In this document: positions 35,954 through 48,200 of the stretch, one piece after another | How positions within the stretch are numbered: the stretch's first letter is position 1 | Layout: each line of letters begins with the position of its first letter | Assembly (NCBI RefSeq): GCF_007896845.1 | Contig: NZ_VOHS01000006.1 | Location: 229,334-293,333 of the forward strand | Source of the DNA: Chitinophaga pinensis | GTDB lineage: Bacteria; Bacteroidota; Bacteroidia; Chitinophagales; Chitinophagaceae | Direction: 5' to 3' | DNA: 64,000 nucleotides | Program-made: the position numbers and the translations under genes | The notes under the pieces: generated by a model | The model's input: only the letters and a program-made list of their open reading frames with translations | What the model was told of the DNA's origin: nothing | Database searches by the model: none

Positions 35954-38356
35954 ATGAATAAATTCTATTTTGCAAACTCGGAAGAAGAGATGGAGTTCAT
36001 GCCGATTATCCCTCTGAACGAGGAGACTGATGGGCTGGAAGATGATAAAATACCTGATGAACTGGCGTTATTGCCACTTAGAAATACAGTACTCTTTCCT
36101 GGCGTAGTGTTGCCAATTACGGTTGGCAGAGATAAATCCATAAAGGCAGTGAATGATGCCTATAAGGCAGATAAGCTGATCGGCGTGGTTGCACAAAAGG
36201 ATAGTACCGTTGAGGATCCCAACCTTGTAGATCTTTCCAATGTAGGCACCGTAGCCCGCATTGTCAAACTGATAAAAATGCCGGATGGTGGCACAACCAT
36301 CATTATTCAGGGCCGTAAGCGTTTCAAAATCAGTGAAGTAGTATCGGAAGATCCTTATTTCAAAGCCCGCATCGAATTGCTGCAGGACGAAATAGTGACA
36401 GATGATCCGGAATTTGACGCATATATCTCTTCCATCAAAGATCTGGCAGGTCAGATCATTCAGTTGTCACCTAATCTGCCGTCCGAAGCCAGCATCATCC
36501 TGAAGAACATTGAAAATGAATCTTTTCTGGTGCACTTCGTATCGTCCAACCTGAACTGTGATCTGAAAGATAAACAGCAACTGCTGGAAATCAATAACCT
36601 GCGCACCCGTGCAGAGTTATTATTGAAACTGTTACAGGTGGAACTGCAATTAGCAGAGCTGAAAAACAAGATCACAAACAAAACCAAGGCAGATCTCGAT
36701 AAACAACAACGTGAATACTTCCTGCAGCAACAGCTGAAATCCATCAAGGAAGAACTGGGTGGCGATTCCAACGACCGTGAAGTGAAGGAATTGCAGCGCA
36801 AGGCGGAGACCAAGCAATGGACAGAAGCTGCCGCTGAACTGTTCCGTAAGGGTATCGAGAAACTGGAGCGTATGCATCCCAGCACACCAGATTACTCAGT
36901 GGTGTATAATCACCTTGATCTGATGCTGGATCTGCCATGGAAGCACTATACAGAAGACAGTTACGACCTGAAAAAAGCAAAAAAAATACTGGATAACGAC
37001 CATTATGGTATGGATAAGATCAAGGAACGTATCCTTGAATATCTGGCTGTACTGAAGTTGAAAGGAGACATGAAGTCGCCGATCCTGTGTTTCGTAGGTC
37101 CTCCGGGTATTGGTAAGACCTCATTGGGTCGTTCCATAGCCAGCGCTATTGGTCGTAAATATGTAAGACTCAGCCTTGGTGGTCTGCATGACGAAAGCGA
37201 GATCAGAGGTCACCGTAAGACTTATATCGGTGCTATGCCGGGCCGTCTGTTACAGTCGATCCGTAAGGTGAAAACATCCAATCCGGTAATGATACTGGAT
37301 GAGATCGACAAAATAGGTAATGATCACCGTGGAGATCCAAGTTCAGCCATGCTGGAAGTACTGGATCCTGAACAGAATGGTACCTTCTACGACAACTACC
37401 TCGAGCTGGAATATGACCTGAGCAAGGTGTTGTTTATCGCTACCGCGAATAATATCAATGCAATCAGCCCTGCTTTACGGGACAGGCTGGAAATCATAGA
37501 CCTGAGCGGTTACTCCATTGAAGAAAAAGTGGAGATCGCAAAACGTCACCTCGTTCCTAAACAGAAGGAAGCGCATGGTCTGAAATCCCTGAAAATGCGT
37601 ATCAGCAATGGTATGCTGGAAAGGATCGTACAGGATTATACCCGTGAAAGCGGGGTGCGTGAGCTGGACAGACAGCTGGCTTCTATCATGCGTGCTATCG
37701 CCAAAGATGTAGCGCTGGAAGAAGAGATTCCGGATAGTCTGACAGAAGAGCATGTAGAACGCATACTGGGCAAAGGCCGTTATTCCAATGAGATCTATAA
37801 AGTAGGTAATCCTCCCGGCGTAGCCGTAGGATTGGCATGGACATATGTAGGTGGGGATATCCTGTTTATCGAGACCAGTCTGAGTGAAGGAAAAGGTGAA
37901 CTGAAACTGACCGGTAATCTGGGTAATGTGATGAAGGAGTCTGTAAGTACGGCTTTGAGCTATCTGCAGGCACATGCGGCTGAATTCAAGATCGATCCGA
38001 AGTTATTCGGACAGCGTACTATTCACGTACACGTACCGGAAGGTGCGGTACCAAAGGATGGTCCGAGTGCAGGTATTACCATGCTGACGGCCTTGACGTC
38101 TGCTTTCACTGGTAGAAAGGTGAAGTCTTATCTGGCAATGACGGGCGAAATCACCCTGCGTGGACAGGTACTGCCGGTTGGAGGTATCAAGGAAAAGATC
38201 CTGGCTGCCAAAAGGGCGGGTATCAAGGAAATCATCCTGTGCTGGCAGAATGAAAAGGATATTAAAGAAATCAATCCCGACTATATCAAAGGCCTGAAAT
38301 TTCATTTTGTAAAAGAAATGAACCAAGTTGTCGATATAGCGTTATTAAAGAAGTAA
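35954..38356 (+). CDS. lon: ATP-dependent protease Lon
   Basis: 800-residue endopeptidase La, degrading damaged and regulatory proteins in the cytosol. The N-terminal substrate-binding domain (~38-240) starts '[20 protein letters not shown]'. The AAA+ module has Walker A '[13 protein letters not shown]' (~380-392) and Walker B '[11 protein letters not shown]' (~443-453). The proteolytic domain contains '[12 protein letters not shown]' with the catalytic Ser705, and the Lys follows about 43 residues later in '[14 protein letters not shown]'. Length is normal. A terminator at 38429-38475 separates it from porQ. Confidence 0.97.
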   Translation: MNKFYFANSEEEMEFMPIIPLNEETDGLEDDKIPDELALLPLRNTVLFPGVVLPITVGRDKSIKAVNDAYKADKLIGVVAQKDSTVEDPNLVDLSNVGTVARIVKLIKMPDGGTTIIIQGRKRFKISEVVSEDPYFKARIELLQDEIVTDDPEFDAYISSIKDLAGQIIQLSPNLPSEASIILKNIENESFLVHFVSSNLNCDLKDKQQLLEINNLRTRAELLLKLLQVELQLAELKNKITNKTKADLDKQQREYFLQQQLKSIKEELGGDSNDREVKELQRKAETKQWTEAAAELFRKGIEKLERMHPSTPDYSVVYNHLDLMLDLPWKHYTEDSYDLKKAKKILDNDHYGMDKIKERILEYLAVLKLKGDMKSPILCFVGPPGIGKTSLGRSIASAIGRKYVRLSLGGLHDESEIRGHRKTYIGAMPGRLLQSIRKVKTSNPVMILDEIDKIGNDHRGDPSSAMLEVLDPEQNGTFYDNYLELEYDLSKVLFIATANNINAISPALRDRLEIIDLSGYSIEEKVEIAKRHLVPKQKEAHGLKSLKMRISNGMLERIVQDYTRESGVRELDRQLASIMRAIAKDVALEEEIPDSLTEEHVERILGKGRYSNEIYKVGNPPGVAVGLAWTYVGGDILFIETSLSEGKGELKLTGNLGNVMKESVSTALSYLQAHAAEFKIDPKLFGQRTIHVHVPEGAVPKDGPSAGITMLTALTSAFTGRKVKSYLAMTGEITLRGQVLPVGGIKEKILAAKRAGIKEIILCWQNEKDIKEINPDYIKGLKFHFVKEMNQVVDIALLKK

Positions 38357-38428
38357 CATTTCACTGTCGGTCTTTTTAACAGTTGTGACCGGCAATGGAT
38401 ACTAATGTTGATTGTTTTAAGGGTTTAA

Positions 38429-38475
38429 ACCGAAGCCATTCTCCAGATGACGGGAATGGCTTCGGTATTTTTTTT
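38429..38475 (+). terminator. Terminator of lon
   Basis: A perfect 13-bp stem (38429-38441 with 38454-38466) is followed by A and eight T. It sits just before the start of porQ and shows that PorQ translation begins after it. Confidence 0.88.
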
Positions 38476-38481
38476 AGCTTT

Positions 38482-39543
38482 ATGCTTCCTATGAGGAAGA
38501 ACATTGTTGCGCTATTGCTCGCATTACCATACCTATGTTGTCTGATATCATCTGCCAAAGCCCAGGTGCTGGGCGGGAAAAATGTCTTTTCATTCCTTGA
38601 TCTTCCGGTAGCGCCACACGTTGCTGCTTTGGGTAGTGCGAATGTGAGTCTGCAGAACAACGATATTGCCTTATCGGCGCTCAATCCGGCTTTACTCCGT
38701 CCATCTATGGATCAGCACCTGCAGGTGAACTATACCAACTATTTCGGGGGCGTACAGTGTGCTCATGCTCTTTTTGGTTACCATGCAGAGAAATACCAGA
38801 CGACTTTTGCGGGTGGTATACAATATATCAATTACGGAAGAATCACGGAAACAGACGCTACCGGCACTGCACAGGGTACTTTCTGGCCCCGGGATATGGC
38901 GATTCAGGTAACAGCCTCCCGCCGTTATCTGGAACGTTGGTATTATGGTATTACCATGCAGTATGTACATTCTGCTTATCAGCAATACAAGGCTTCCGGA
39001 CTGGCATTTCATGTGGGATTGAATTATCAGGATACAACACATCACTGGCAGGCAGGTCTGGTGTTCCGCAATATGGGAGTACAATTGAAGACCTATACCA
39101 AGGGAAATCAGGAGCCATTACCATTTGATCTGCAGGTAGGTGTTTCAAAGAAGCTGGAAAGCGCGCCTTTACAGTTTTCAGCGACTATCCACCATGTGCA
39201 TCAGTTTGATGTGCGTTATGCAGATCCTGACTTTCAGGAGGGAACTGTTATTTCCGATGGCGATACGGCGAGTACGGGAGGAACCGCTGATAAGATATTC
39301 CGGCATTTTGTACTGGCTGCGCAATGGGAGATAGGACGGTATATTGAGCTGACAGCAGCATATAATCATCTTCGCCGGCAGGAGCTGGGGATGCCGCAGC
39401 AGAAAGGGATGAGTGGTTTTTCCGGAGGAGTAGGGATTATAACCAGAAGGTTACAGTTAAGATATGCGCGTTCGTGGTATCAGCGGAGTGAGGCACTCAA
39501 TCAGCTGGGTATCAATCTACCCTTAAAAGAATGGCGATACTAG
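38482..39543 (+). CDS. porQ: Type IX secretion system protein PorQ
   Basis: 353-residue outer-membrane beta-barrel protein of the T9SS. In Porphyromonas gingivalis PorQ works with PorU, PorV and PorZ in the attachment complex that processes and anchors cargo. After the signal peptide ('MRKNIVALLLALPYLCCLIS') comes the typical 'GGKNVFSFLDLPVAPHVAAL', the FadL/PorQ-like start, then 'NDIALSALNPALL' and many amphipathic strands to 'INLPLKEWRY'. The frame is open upstream to 38395, but the lon terminator lies in that part, so the ATG at 38482 (or 38491) is the likely start. It fits the T9SS cargo proteins elsewhere in the window. Confidence 0.9.
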   Translation: MLPMRKNIVALLLALPYLCCLISSAKAQVLGGKNVFSFLDLPVAPHVAALGSANVSLQNNDIALSALNPALLRPSMDQHLQVNYTNYFGGVQCAHALFGYHAEKYQTTFAGGIQYINYGRITETDATGTAQGTFWPRDMAIQVTASRRYLERWYYGITMQYVHSAYQQYKASGLAFHVGLNYQDTTHHWQAGLVFRNMGVQLKTYTKGNQEPLPFDLQVGVSKKLESAPLQFSATIHHVHQFDVRYADPDFQEGTVISDGDTASTGGTADKIFRHFVLAAQWEIGRYIELTAAYNHLRRQELGMPQQKGMSGFSGGVGIITRRLQLRYARSWYQRSEALNQLGINLPLKEWRY

Positions 39544-39553
39544 AGCATAAAAG

Positions 39554-39588
39554 AAAAATGGGATGACAGTAACGTCATCCCATTTTTT
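39554..39588. terminator. Bidirectional terminator between porQ and pdxJ
   Basis: A perfect 14-bp stem (39554-39567 with 39574-39587) has an A-run before and a T-run after, between convergent genes. Confidence 0.86.
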
Positions 39589-39610
39589 ATAAGATCATTA
39601 TTATCAATGA

Positions 39611-40348
39611 CTATTCTATTTCTGTGAGTTGTCTCTTGTACAGCTGGATGGTATTTTCCAGACCGAGGTAAAGCGCGTCACAAACCAGTGCATGTCCGAT
39701 AGAAACTTCTTTTAACTGCGGAATATGCAGTTTAAAGAAGCGCAGGTTATCAAGATTCAGGTCATGTCCGGCATTCAGGTCCAGTCCGATAGCGGTGGCT
39801 GCGCGGGCAGTGTCTTTATAGGCATTGAATAACTGCAGGTTCTGTGGCTGGGTACGGGCACGTTCATACTCTTCCGCATATGGGCCGGTATAGAGTTCGA
39901 TACGGTCGGCACCGGCAGTTTTTGCTGCTTCTACTTTATCGACTTCTGCGTTGAGGAAGATAGATACGCGGATACCGGCAGCTTTCAGTGTACCGATCAC
40001 TTCACGGAGGAAGGACTGGTGTTGAATGGTATCCCAACCGGTATTGGAAGTAATGGCGTCTGGTGGATCCGGCACAAGGGTAGCCTGATGTGGTTTCACG
40101 GACAGTACGAGATCCATGAATTCTTTGGAAGGGTAACCTTCGATATTGAATTCTGTAGTTACTAATGGTTTCAGGTCAATCACATCCTGATAGCGGATAT
40201 GTCTTTCATCCGGTCTTGGATGTACGGTGATACCGTCTGCGCCGAAACGCTCACAATCCTGCGCCACTTTCAGAATATCCGGCATATTGCCACCCCGCGC
40301 ATTGCGGAGAGTAGCAAATTTGTTGATGTTTACGCTTAGCTTGGTCAT
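39611..40348 (-). CDS. pdxJ: Pyridoxine 5'-phosphate synthase
   Basis: 245-residue TIM-barrel enzyme that closes the pyridine ring of vitamin B6 from 1-deoxyxylulose 5-phosphate and aminoacetone phosphate derivatives. Conserved blocks are 'KLSVNINKFATLRNARGG' (~3-20), 'GADGITVHPRPDERHIRYQD' (~35-54), 'FNIEGYPS' (~67-74), 'QATLVPDPPDAITSNTGWD' (~88-106) and 'LNAGHDLNLDNL' (~197-208). The typical 'LVPE' is 'LVPD' here. A TAATTTTG element ends only 4 bp before the start codon, which suggests a leaderless mRNA or a different promoter. Single gene. Confidence 0.95.
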   Translation of the reverse strand: MTKLSVNINKFATLRNARGGNMPDILKVAQDCERFGADGITVHPRPDERHIRYQDVIDLKPLVTTEFNIEGYPSKEFMDLVLSVKPHQATLVPDPPDAITSNTGWDTIQHQSFLREVIGTLKAAGIRVSIFLNAEVDKVEAAKTAGADRIELYTGPYAEEYERARTQPQNLQLFNAYKDTARAATAIGLDLNAGHDLNLDNLRFFKLHIPQLKEVSIGHALVCDALYLGLENTIQLYKRQLTEIE

Positions 40349-40352
40349 AGTG

Positions 40353-40360
40353 CAAAATTA
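40353..40360 (-). promoter_or_regulatory. Possible -7 element abutting pdxJ (TAATTTTG)
   Basis: TAATTTTG on the minus strand, 4 bp from the pdxJ ATG. If active, it would start transcription at or inside the start codon. Confidence 0.3.
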
Positions 40361-40410
40361 GTGGAATTACGTGGATACTCCATAGTGACAGATAATGGGT
40401 TATACAACTA

Positions 40411-40451
40411 AAAAGCAATAGCCCATAACTGTTCAGCTACGGGCTATTGCT
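40411..40451 (-). terminator. Terminator of ahcY
   Basis: A perfect 11-bp stem (40414-40424 with 40441-40451) with a 16-nt loop is followed, on the minus strand, by a T-run. It lies 19 bp after the ahcY stop. Confidence 0.75.
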
Positions 40452-40470
40452 AATATAATGATTAATCAGA

Positions 40471-41799
40471 TTAGTATCTGTAGTAATCTGGTTTGAACGG
40501 ACCTTCAACAGGGATGTTCAGGTAAGAAGACTGTGTTGGAGTCAGGATATCCAGTTCTACACCGATTTTCTTCAGGTGCAGACGGGCAACTTTCTCATCC
40601 AGGTGCTTAGGCAGAACGTATACTTTGTTTTCGTAGTTGTTTGCATGCAGCCACAGTTCCAGTTGAGCCAGTACCTGATTGGTGAAGGAGTTACTCATCA
40701 CGAAAGATGGGTGACCGGTAGCACAACCCAGGTTAACCAGACGGCCTTCAGCCAGCAGGATGATATCTTTACCATCGATAGTGTATTTATCTACCTGAGG
40801 TTTGATTTCAACTTTGGTATTACCGTAGTTTTTGTTCAGCCATGCAACGTCGATCTCGATATCAAAGTGACCGATATTAGATACGATACATTTATCTTTC
40901 ATCAGTTTGAAGTGCTCACCAGTGATGATGTCGCGACAACCGGTAGTGGTAACGATGATGTCAGCTTCTTTAACAGCGTCGTTCATCTTTTTCACTTCGT
41001 AACCTTCCATTGCAGCCTGCAGTGCGCAGATTGGGTCAATTTCAGTAACGATTACACGGGCACCTGCACCTCTCAGAGATTCAGCAGAACCTTTACCTAC
41101 GTCACCGAAACCGGCAACTACAGCAACTTTACCGGCAATCATCACGTCAGTAGCACGACGGATCGCATCTACACAGGATTCACGGCAACCGTATTTGTTA
41201 TCAAATTTAGATTTGGTAACAGAGTCGTTGATATTGATCGCAGGGATAGGCAGGGTACCTTTCTCCATACGTTCGTACAGGCGGTGAACACCAGTAGTGG
41301 TTTCTTCACTCAGACCTTTTATGTGCTGGATCAGCTCAGTGTATTTGTCGAATACCATGTTGGTCAGGTCACCACCATCGTCCAGAATCATGTTCAGTGG
41401 ACGATCAGGGCTACCGAAGAACAGTGTCTGCTCGATACACCAGTCAAAATCCTGCTCGTTCAGACCTTTCCATGCGAATACAGGTACACCTGCAGCAGCA
41501 ACAGCAGCAGCAGCGTGATCCTGAGTGGAGAAGATATTGCAGGAGCTCCAGCGTACTTCAGCACCGAGGTGTACCAGGGTTTCGATCAGTACAGCTGTCT
41601 GGATAGTCATGTGCAGACAACCGGCAATACGCGCCCCCTGTAAAGGCTTGGTGTTACCGTATTCTTCTCTCAAAGACATCAGACCGGGCATCTCGGCTTC
41701 TGCAAGTTCAATTTCCTTACGTCCCCATTCAGCCAGAGACATATCTTTTACCTTGTAGGCAAGGTTAAAGTCGATGTTAGAGTTTGCTACTGTAGACAT
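40471..41799 (-). CDS. ahcY: Adenosylhomocysteinase
   Basis: 442-residue NAD+-dependent enzyme that splits S-adenosylhomocysteine into adenosine and homocysteine, recycling the product of methylation. Motifs include '[20 protein letters not shown]' (~55-74), '[15 protein letters not shown]' (~84-98), '[19 protein letters not shown]' (~190-208), the Rossmann '[20 protein letters not shown]' (~229-248), and '[15 protein letters not shown]'-type '[19 protein letters not shown]' (~366-384). It ends with the invariant 'KPDYYRY'. A TAGATTTG element lies 16 bp upstream. Single gene, divergent from the giant surface protein. Confidence 0.97.
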   Translation of the reverse strand: MSTVANSNIDFNLAYKVKDMSLAEWGRKEIELAEAEMPGLMSLREEYGNTKPLQGARIAGCLHMTIQTAVLIETLVHLGAEVRWSSCNIFSTQDHAAAAVAAAGVPVFAWKGLNEQDFDWCIEQTLFFGSPDRPLNMILDDGGDLTNMVFDKYTELIQHIKGLSEETTTGVHRLYERMEKGTLPIPAININDSVTKSKFDNKYGCRESCVDAIRRATDVMIAGKVAVVAGFGDVGKGSAESLRGAGARVIVTEIDPICALQAAMEGYEVKKMNDAVKEADIIVTTTGCRDIITGEHFKLMKDKCIVSNIGHFDIEIDVAWLNKNYGNTKVEIKPQVDKYTIDGKDIILLAEGRLVNLGCATGHPSFVMSNSFTNQVLAQLELWLHANNYENKVYVLPKHLDEKVARLHLKKIGVELDILTPTQSSYLNIPVEGPFKPDYYRY

Positions 41800-42291
41800 T
41801 TATTCTTGTTTTTTGCAAATCTAGTGTTATTTTATGGGTTTAAACTATGCATTTGTTCTTTTTTTCTTTCTGCGAACAGAACACCTGTACTTTTAGCCCC
41901 CTCTTTTTTGACATTCCCGGTCTTTAATTACATGTTACCACTCTTATTAAACAAAAAAATAATGGTTTTTCCACCTAAAATGTGGATTTGCAAAAAGCTG
42001 AGCACTAATACATAGGATGGCTTATCCACATTTCGAACCCCGATATATTCACAAAACACATAAATAAGTTTGTGTAAGTATCAAAAAACAAATATGTTTG
42101 TATTTAATATATATGTATTGTCTTTTATTTTATCAGATAATACGAGGTGGTTCCTGGGGGAGGACCTGATTGTGAAATTGTTTGATGAACTGCCAAAAAA
42201 ATCTGGCGCCATCACCTGTGTCCAGGATAGCCATCTTTATTGAACAATGACCTATTAAGTATTTGATGGATTATACAACTGAACACGTACT
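41800..42291. other. Divergent intergenic region, 492 bp
   Basis: AT-rich region between ahcY and the giant protein gene. It holds the ahcY promoter element at its left end. I see no gene-like open frame, no hairpin of note, and no clear TAnnTTTG for the rightward gene, whose control is therefore unresolved. Confidence 0.5.
41816..41823 (-). promoter_or_regulatory. Bacteroidota -7 promoter element (TAGATTTG)
   Basis: TAGATTTG on the minus strand, 16 bp upstream of the ahcY start codon. Confidence 0.42.
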
Positions 42292-45200
42292 ATGTTGAAG
42301 CTTCCCGATCCTATGCGACGTAGCATTGCAGCTGCGTTAAGTAAAGCGCAGAATGCCCTTTGCAGGATAGTGCTGCCATTATTATTATTACTGTTTATCT
42401 GCAGTGAGGTGAATGCACAGACTGTTAAAGCTGTGATAAATCCCACCGGAGGTACACCTGCATTCAATGACCTGAAGATAGAAGTGCTCAGTGATGGTGG
42501 TATTAAGGTCACACGCAAAGGTTTACTCGAAAGTTATATCAGAACAGACAGCTCTCAGGGTATGAGGGCTTTTTTAGATTTTAAGAATAGCGGCTATCTG
42601 GCCAGTGCTAATCTGAAAAGTCCGACTGTCTGCTATATCTCTCCCGTATCCGGAACCGGTGAATACTGGGATCCTTATAAAGTACACATCGTAGGTACTA
42701 TCGTAGACAGGTATAAAAACTATCCTACCGGACAAACCGGTACGGTTACCATCATCGTCTCTTACGTGAAGAATACCAACTACTTCTTCATGGACTATGT
42801 ACTGCACATGCCGCAGGTCAGTGGTTTCACTAAAGCCATGCTATATCAGTCAGAACAGGTTGTGATGGGTGCTGCTGCCGGAGATGATCCTGATGCGGCC
42901 AGTCCTTGTGCATATGGATTTATGAACGCTGCCGGAACAACCGTCGGCGTATATCGTGATGCCAGCTGTGCCACCACTCCTGAGGCGCCACGTAGCCACG
43001 TATACCGTGCTCTGCGTAAATTCGATTCATGGGAGGTTTCTGTGCCTGGTCACCGTTTCTATATTAATGATGCGGGTTCTTTCCCTTATAATACTGTTGC
43101 CGACGGTATCGATGGTAACGGGCGTTCCATGGGTATCATGAAATCTCTGGGCGCTATCTTCCGTGATGGATCACTGGATCCCGATCCGATGAACTTCAAA
43201 ACTTACCGTCTCCTCTCCGGTTATGGTACCACCATGACGGAGTTCGATACCGTAAAGGCGATGATCGATACAATCCCTGTTCCGGGATTTGCTGCTGTAA
43301 ACATCAAATTCTCCAACGGTACATTATCTGGTAATGAAGGAAATACGGTAGACGGTGAACTGCCTGCACAGGGGCTGACTCTGACTGTATCTGGTGGTAA
43401 GCTGAACGCTCCTGCCTATGTACTGGTAAGATATGATGCAGCATATGCATCCAATTATGCACATCCTGCCGTTCCGGGTACTGACTTTACACTCACACAG
43501 GAAGCATTCCTCGTGCCTGCCGGTGACTATACCACTCCTAAGACGGTTACCATCCCTAACCTGCATGTTGTCGGAAACGATCAGCTCCAGTATAGCCGTA
43601 CCTTACGTCTGAAACTCGTAAGTACCTGTACTTCCCTGTTGAGTATTTCCGGTACTTCAGAGGTGGATTATACCATCGTTGATGATGAGCCGAGAACGCT
43701 CACTATGAACATTGACAGCACTTCCCTGTATGAAGGTAATTCTTCCAAAGCCAGAATAACACTGCCAATTGGTATTACCTGTCCGGAAGATATCGTAATC
43801 AGCTTCTCCCGTGTAGCTACTTCTACTGCCGGTGATACTGACTACGTAGTGCCGCCCAATATCGTGATCCCTGCTAACCAGACAGGTACAGCGATCTTTA
43901 ACTTCAGCGCAAAAGCAGATAAAGTACTGGAAAACACTGAAAACCTGTCCCTGCGCTTTCAGGGTACAATTCTCGGTATCGGTGTTGCCAGCCAAAAAGA
44001 TATTCAGATCAAGGATAGTACCTTCCTCAATCCCAATTATTCACAGATCATGGCCGATTGCGTATCTCCGGATGCACCAAGGCCGGTACCTGAAGGATAT
44101 AACGGGTATCTCTCCCTGCACCTGCCGCCAGGTGTTACCTCAGAGGTAACGATCAATATGCTGGATGTGTATGTGGATTGGGATAATGCAACAGCAGAAG
44201 ATCAGGTGGATTTTGACCTGAACTATTATTCCGGTCTTGAATTCAAGATCACACCGGGTACGACGGAAACAAGAATTCCTTTCTACGTATTTCCAGACAA
44301 AGTGATGGAAGGTCCGGTACCGGAAAAGTTTGATCTGCTGATGCTTGTTATTGATGATGTGGGTGCTGGTCGTGTATATAATTATGTAGGACCTGCTATC
44401 ACTATCAAAGATGTGGATGCCGACAGCAGTATGAAACTGATAGTAACGGCCACTCCAAATACAATCAAAGAAGGAGATGCCGGTGCCGCGGTTACTGTTG
44501 CCTTCCCTGACGATATCGTTTCTTTATATGATGTGCCGGTAACCATTTCAAGAGGTCTCAGTTCCAAAGCAACTGATCTCGATCTGGAAAGTCCGTTACC
44601 AACCAACTTAGTCATTAAAGCAGGTAAGAACTCCGTGACATTCCCTGCCAATGTGAAAGCGAAAACAGATAACGTACTGGAATCAGATGAAAGTCTCTGG
44701 ATTGTTACCACTCCAAATGGATTTACTGTGGATTCATCCCTGATCACAATTCAGGATGTAACAGGTGAAATACCGGGTAACAAAGACATGAAGATCGAAA
44801 TGGTAACACCAGATCTGAAAGAAGGTAATACAACCGGTATCAAAATCAGTTTCGTAAACAGCACACTGACTGCTGAGGAGCCAATCTCTATCACATTGTC
44901 ACATGATGCTACTTCCGCAGCTGCAACAACAGATTATTCCATTCCTGCAACCATCACATTACCAGCAGGATTGAATACCTATACCGTAGATGATGCATTC
45001 GCTGCGACTGCTGATAAGATCCTCGAATCAGACGAAGCAGTGAAAGTGACAGGTGTTGCTACTACTATCGCCGGACTCACAGTAACAGGTTTCAATGGTA
45101 CAGTACTGGATGCAACCGGTGATGATCCAAATAATAAAAAGATTACAGTTACTGCCAGTCATCCGGAAATGGATGAAGGTGGTTCAGGGTATAGCTTTAC

Positions 45201-48200
45201 GTATAGTCTGCCTGCAGGTTATACAACTGAAATACCAATTATCATTACGCCGGCACTGATGACAGGTTCAACTACCATTGCGGATGACTATCTGCTGGAC
45301 AGCACACAGCTGACCATCGATAATGGTGGTAGTACGGTATCAACTGGTGTTACGATCAATTCAGATCTGGTTATAGAAGGCGATGAGATTATGGTAATGG
45401 GTGGTACCGCTGCTACAGCATTGAGTGGTGTGCAGGTCGTACCAGCGTCAGTGATCATAAAAGATAAAACGCAGATGTCCGCTCCAAAGGTGACTGTTGA
45501 CAGAACGGACCTGATAGAGGGTGGTGCTGGTGCTTTCATCACTGTAACCATGCCTTTGGGTGCTGTTCCATCCACACCGCTGACGGTGAAAATAACAAGA
45601 GGATTGAGCTCTCCGGCTACTTCAGGTTTCACCGGCGTACCACAGACAATAACATTGAGTGGCAACTCTGTCACCATTCCGGTACCTGTAGCTGCAAGTT
45701 CTGATAACATACTGGCTGATGATGATCAACTGGTAGTGGTAGTAGAAACAGAGGGCTACCCTGCAGACTCAATTACCTTCAACATCATTGATGTGACTAT
45801 CAATGATCCGGCAAATACTAAAATTCACTTCACACCAGAACCTGTAAGTCAGGGTAACCGTGTGAAAGAAGGTAATACATTCACTGTCCGTGCAAGTTTC
45901 CCTCCGGGAGTAACTGCGGCGAAATCATTGTTCGTACAGGTGGCTGCTACACCAGCATCCGTAGCTACGGGCGCTGATTATACCGGTCTGCCAACGACCT
46001 TCACCATGAATCCGGGTGTGAATCATGCTGATTTCGATATCGTTGCACTGACTGATAAAGTGATTGAAAATCCTGAGCTGGTAAGATTCAGCGGTGCTGT
46101 AACCTTACTGCCAATGATCGTTGTGGATAGTTTCGACCTGTATATAGATGATGCGACTGCATCTGATCCTTCTATTGCAGCGCTGAAGATCACATTTGAC
46201 TCCAGCGGTATACACAAAGGTTTAGGGTTTACCAGAGTAACGGTTGGTTTTGCAGATCCACTGGTGACTTCAGAACTGCCAATCACAATTAATATTACAC
46301 CAGATCCTTCTTCTACTGCTGACATCACTAATTACGTAGGTCTGCCTACGGTAGTAAACTTACCGAAGGACAGTAATAAAGTAACGTTCTTCCTGAGCGT
46401 ACCAGATAATCATGTGGTGGAAGGTAACAAGACATTACAGTTTGCTGCAAGTGCAGCTGGTTATACTGTGCTGCCGGTGCCGCCATTACAGATTCTGGAA
46501 ATCGCTGGTCAGGCATTGTCAGTAGAGAAAGTAAGCGATGCAGCTGAACCTGCAAAAGATGGCGCCTTTATTATTAAGATGCCGGTTGCTTCGACTTCAG
46601 ATGTAACAGTAAGCTTCAGGGTAGATTATAACGGTACCAATATTGAACCGCTTCCTTCCGCAGTTATCATACCTGCAGGTTCGAAGGAGATCACGGTACC
46701 TGTACGTATCAAAGATGACCTGATACTACAGGGTGATGAAACATTAAAAGTAACATTGACCAGTGCGGTGGCTGAAAACGGTGGTAATCCGCTTAATCTG
46801 ACAGTAGACATCGGACCTGCTGAGATCCTTGTAGTTGATGATGAAAATGCTACTACCGGTCCTAAAGCAGATGCACGTAAACTGTTGATCGAGCGTATTG
46901 CTGACGCTACACAACCAGCTACAGCGGGTTCATTTAAGATCCGTTTCCAGGATCCTGCACTGACTGCTTTTGACAATGTGAAAGTGGTATATAGTCTGGC
47001 GGGTACAGCGACTGCCGGTACTGACTATGTGATTCTGCCCGGCTACGCGATCATCCCTAAAGGAGAGAGCGAAGTAATGGTGAATGTGAATCCGGCTGGT
47101 ATTACTTATGCAGGACCAGATTTAACAGTACAGGCTACACTGATGGACGCATCTGCTGCGTTGCCAAATGTGAACTGGAGCTTTGTAGATAATCCTGTTG
47201 CGACACTGATCATCTATAACCACAATATTGATACGCCGACTGTGAACCTGTTTGCAGCAACCAGTCAGCTGAGAGAAGGAGATGAGGCTGAATTCTTTGT
47301 AAGATTGAGCCGTGCTATCACAGTAGACATTCCGATCACCATAGACATTACAAACGACATCTATCGCACACTGACGCTTTCAGGTGGTATTGTCAACGGT
47401 AAAGCGGTAACTGTAATAGTACCAAAAGGATCCAAAGAGCAGAGCTTTAAAGTGAAAGTAAATGAGAATGAGCTGAATGATGATGATGGTTGGGTGAAAG
47501 CAGCGGTAAGGGATTTCGATCTGAATAGCGGTAACCCTGCTTACTATACAGGTCTGGCAAGTGAGGTATCAAATACGGTGAGTGATAATGATTCCATGAA
47601 ACTGACCTTTACCGAAAGCCAATATGCAGTGAAAGTAGCTTTTGATACGATCGGACAACCATTACCATTTACAGTTCGATTCAACCGTGCAAGTTCCCGT
47701 ATAGTAACTGTGTATTATGAATTCTATACACCGGCACCAACGGAAATCCCGGCGAATACATTGCTGGCGGCTGCACCGAAAGATTACGATCCGACTATCT
47801 TCCCTATATTATTGCTGCCGGGTCAGACAATGATCGATATACCAGTACCAGTGAATAGTGTGGAGAAAGACAAGATCTTCGGTATGCGTTTGTTGAGAGC
47901 GACTGTATCATCTAATCAGAACGTACCGGCACTTGATTCTATCATGACAGCGACTGGTCTGATTAAGATCTGTATGGACTGTGATGTGGATGGCGACGGT
48001 GTACCTGACTATGTAGAGCGTTTCATCACAGATGGCAGATGGAGAGATAACAACAATGGTGGCTTACGCGTACATCCGGCTATGTCTCCTAACAATGACG
48101 GACTGGGTAACGAAACACTGGAGATTGAAAACATTGACAAGTATCCTGATAACGAAGTAACAATATTCAACCGCTGGGGTGGTACTGTGTTTACAACGAA

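Noticed and set aside
40576..41643. 355-codon open frame on the plus strand across ahcY
   Set aside because: It lies wholly within the unmistakable adenosylhomocysteinase gene on the other strand and its translation is compositionally odd (Phe/Thr/Val-rich).
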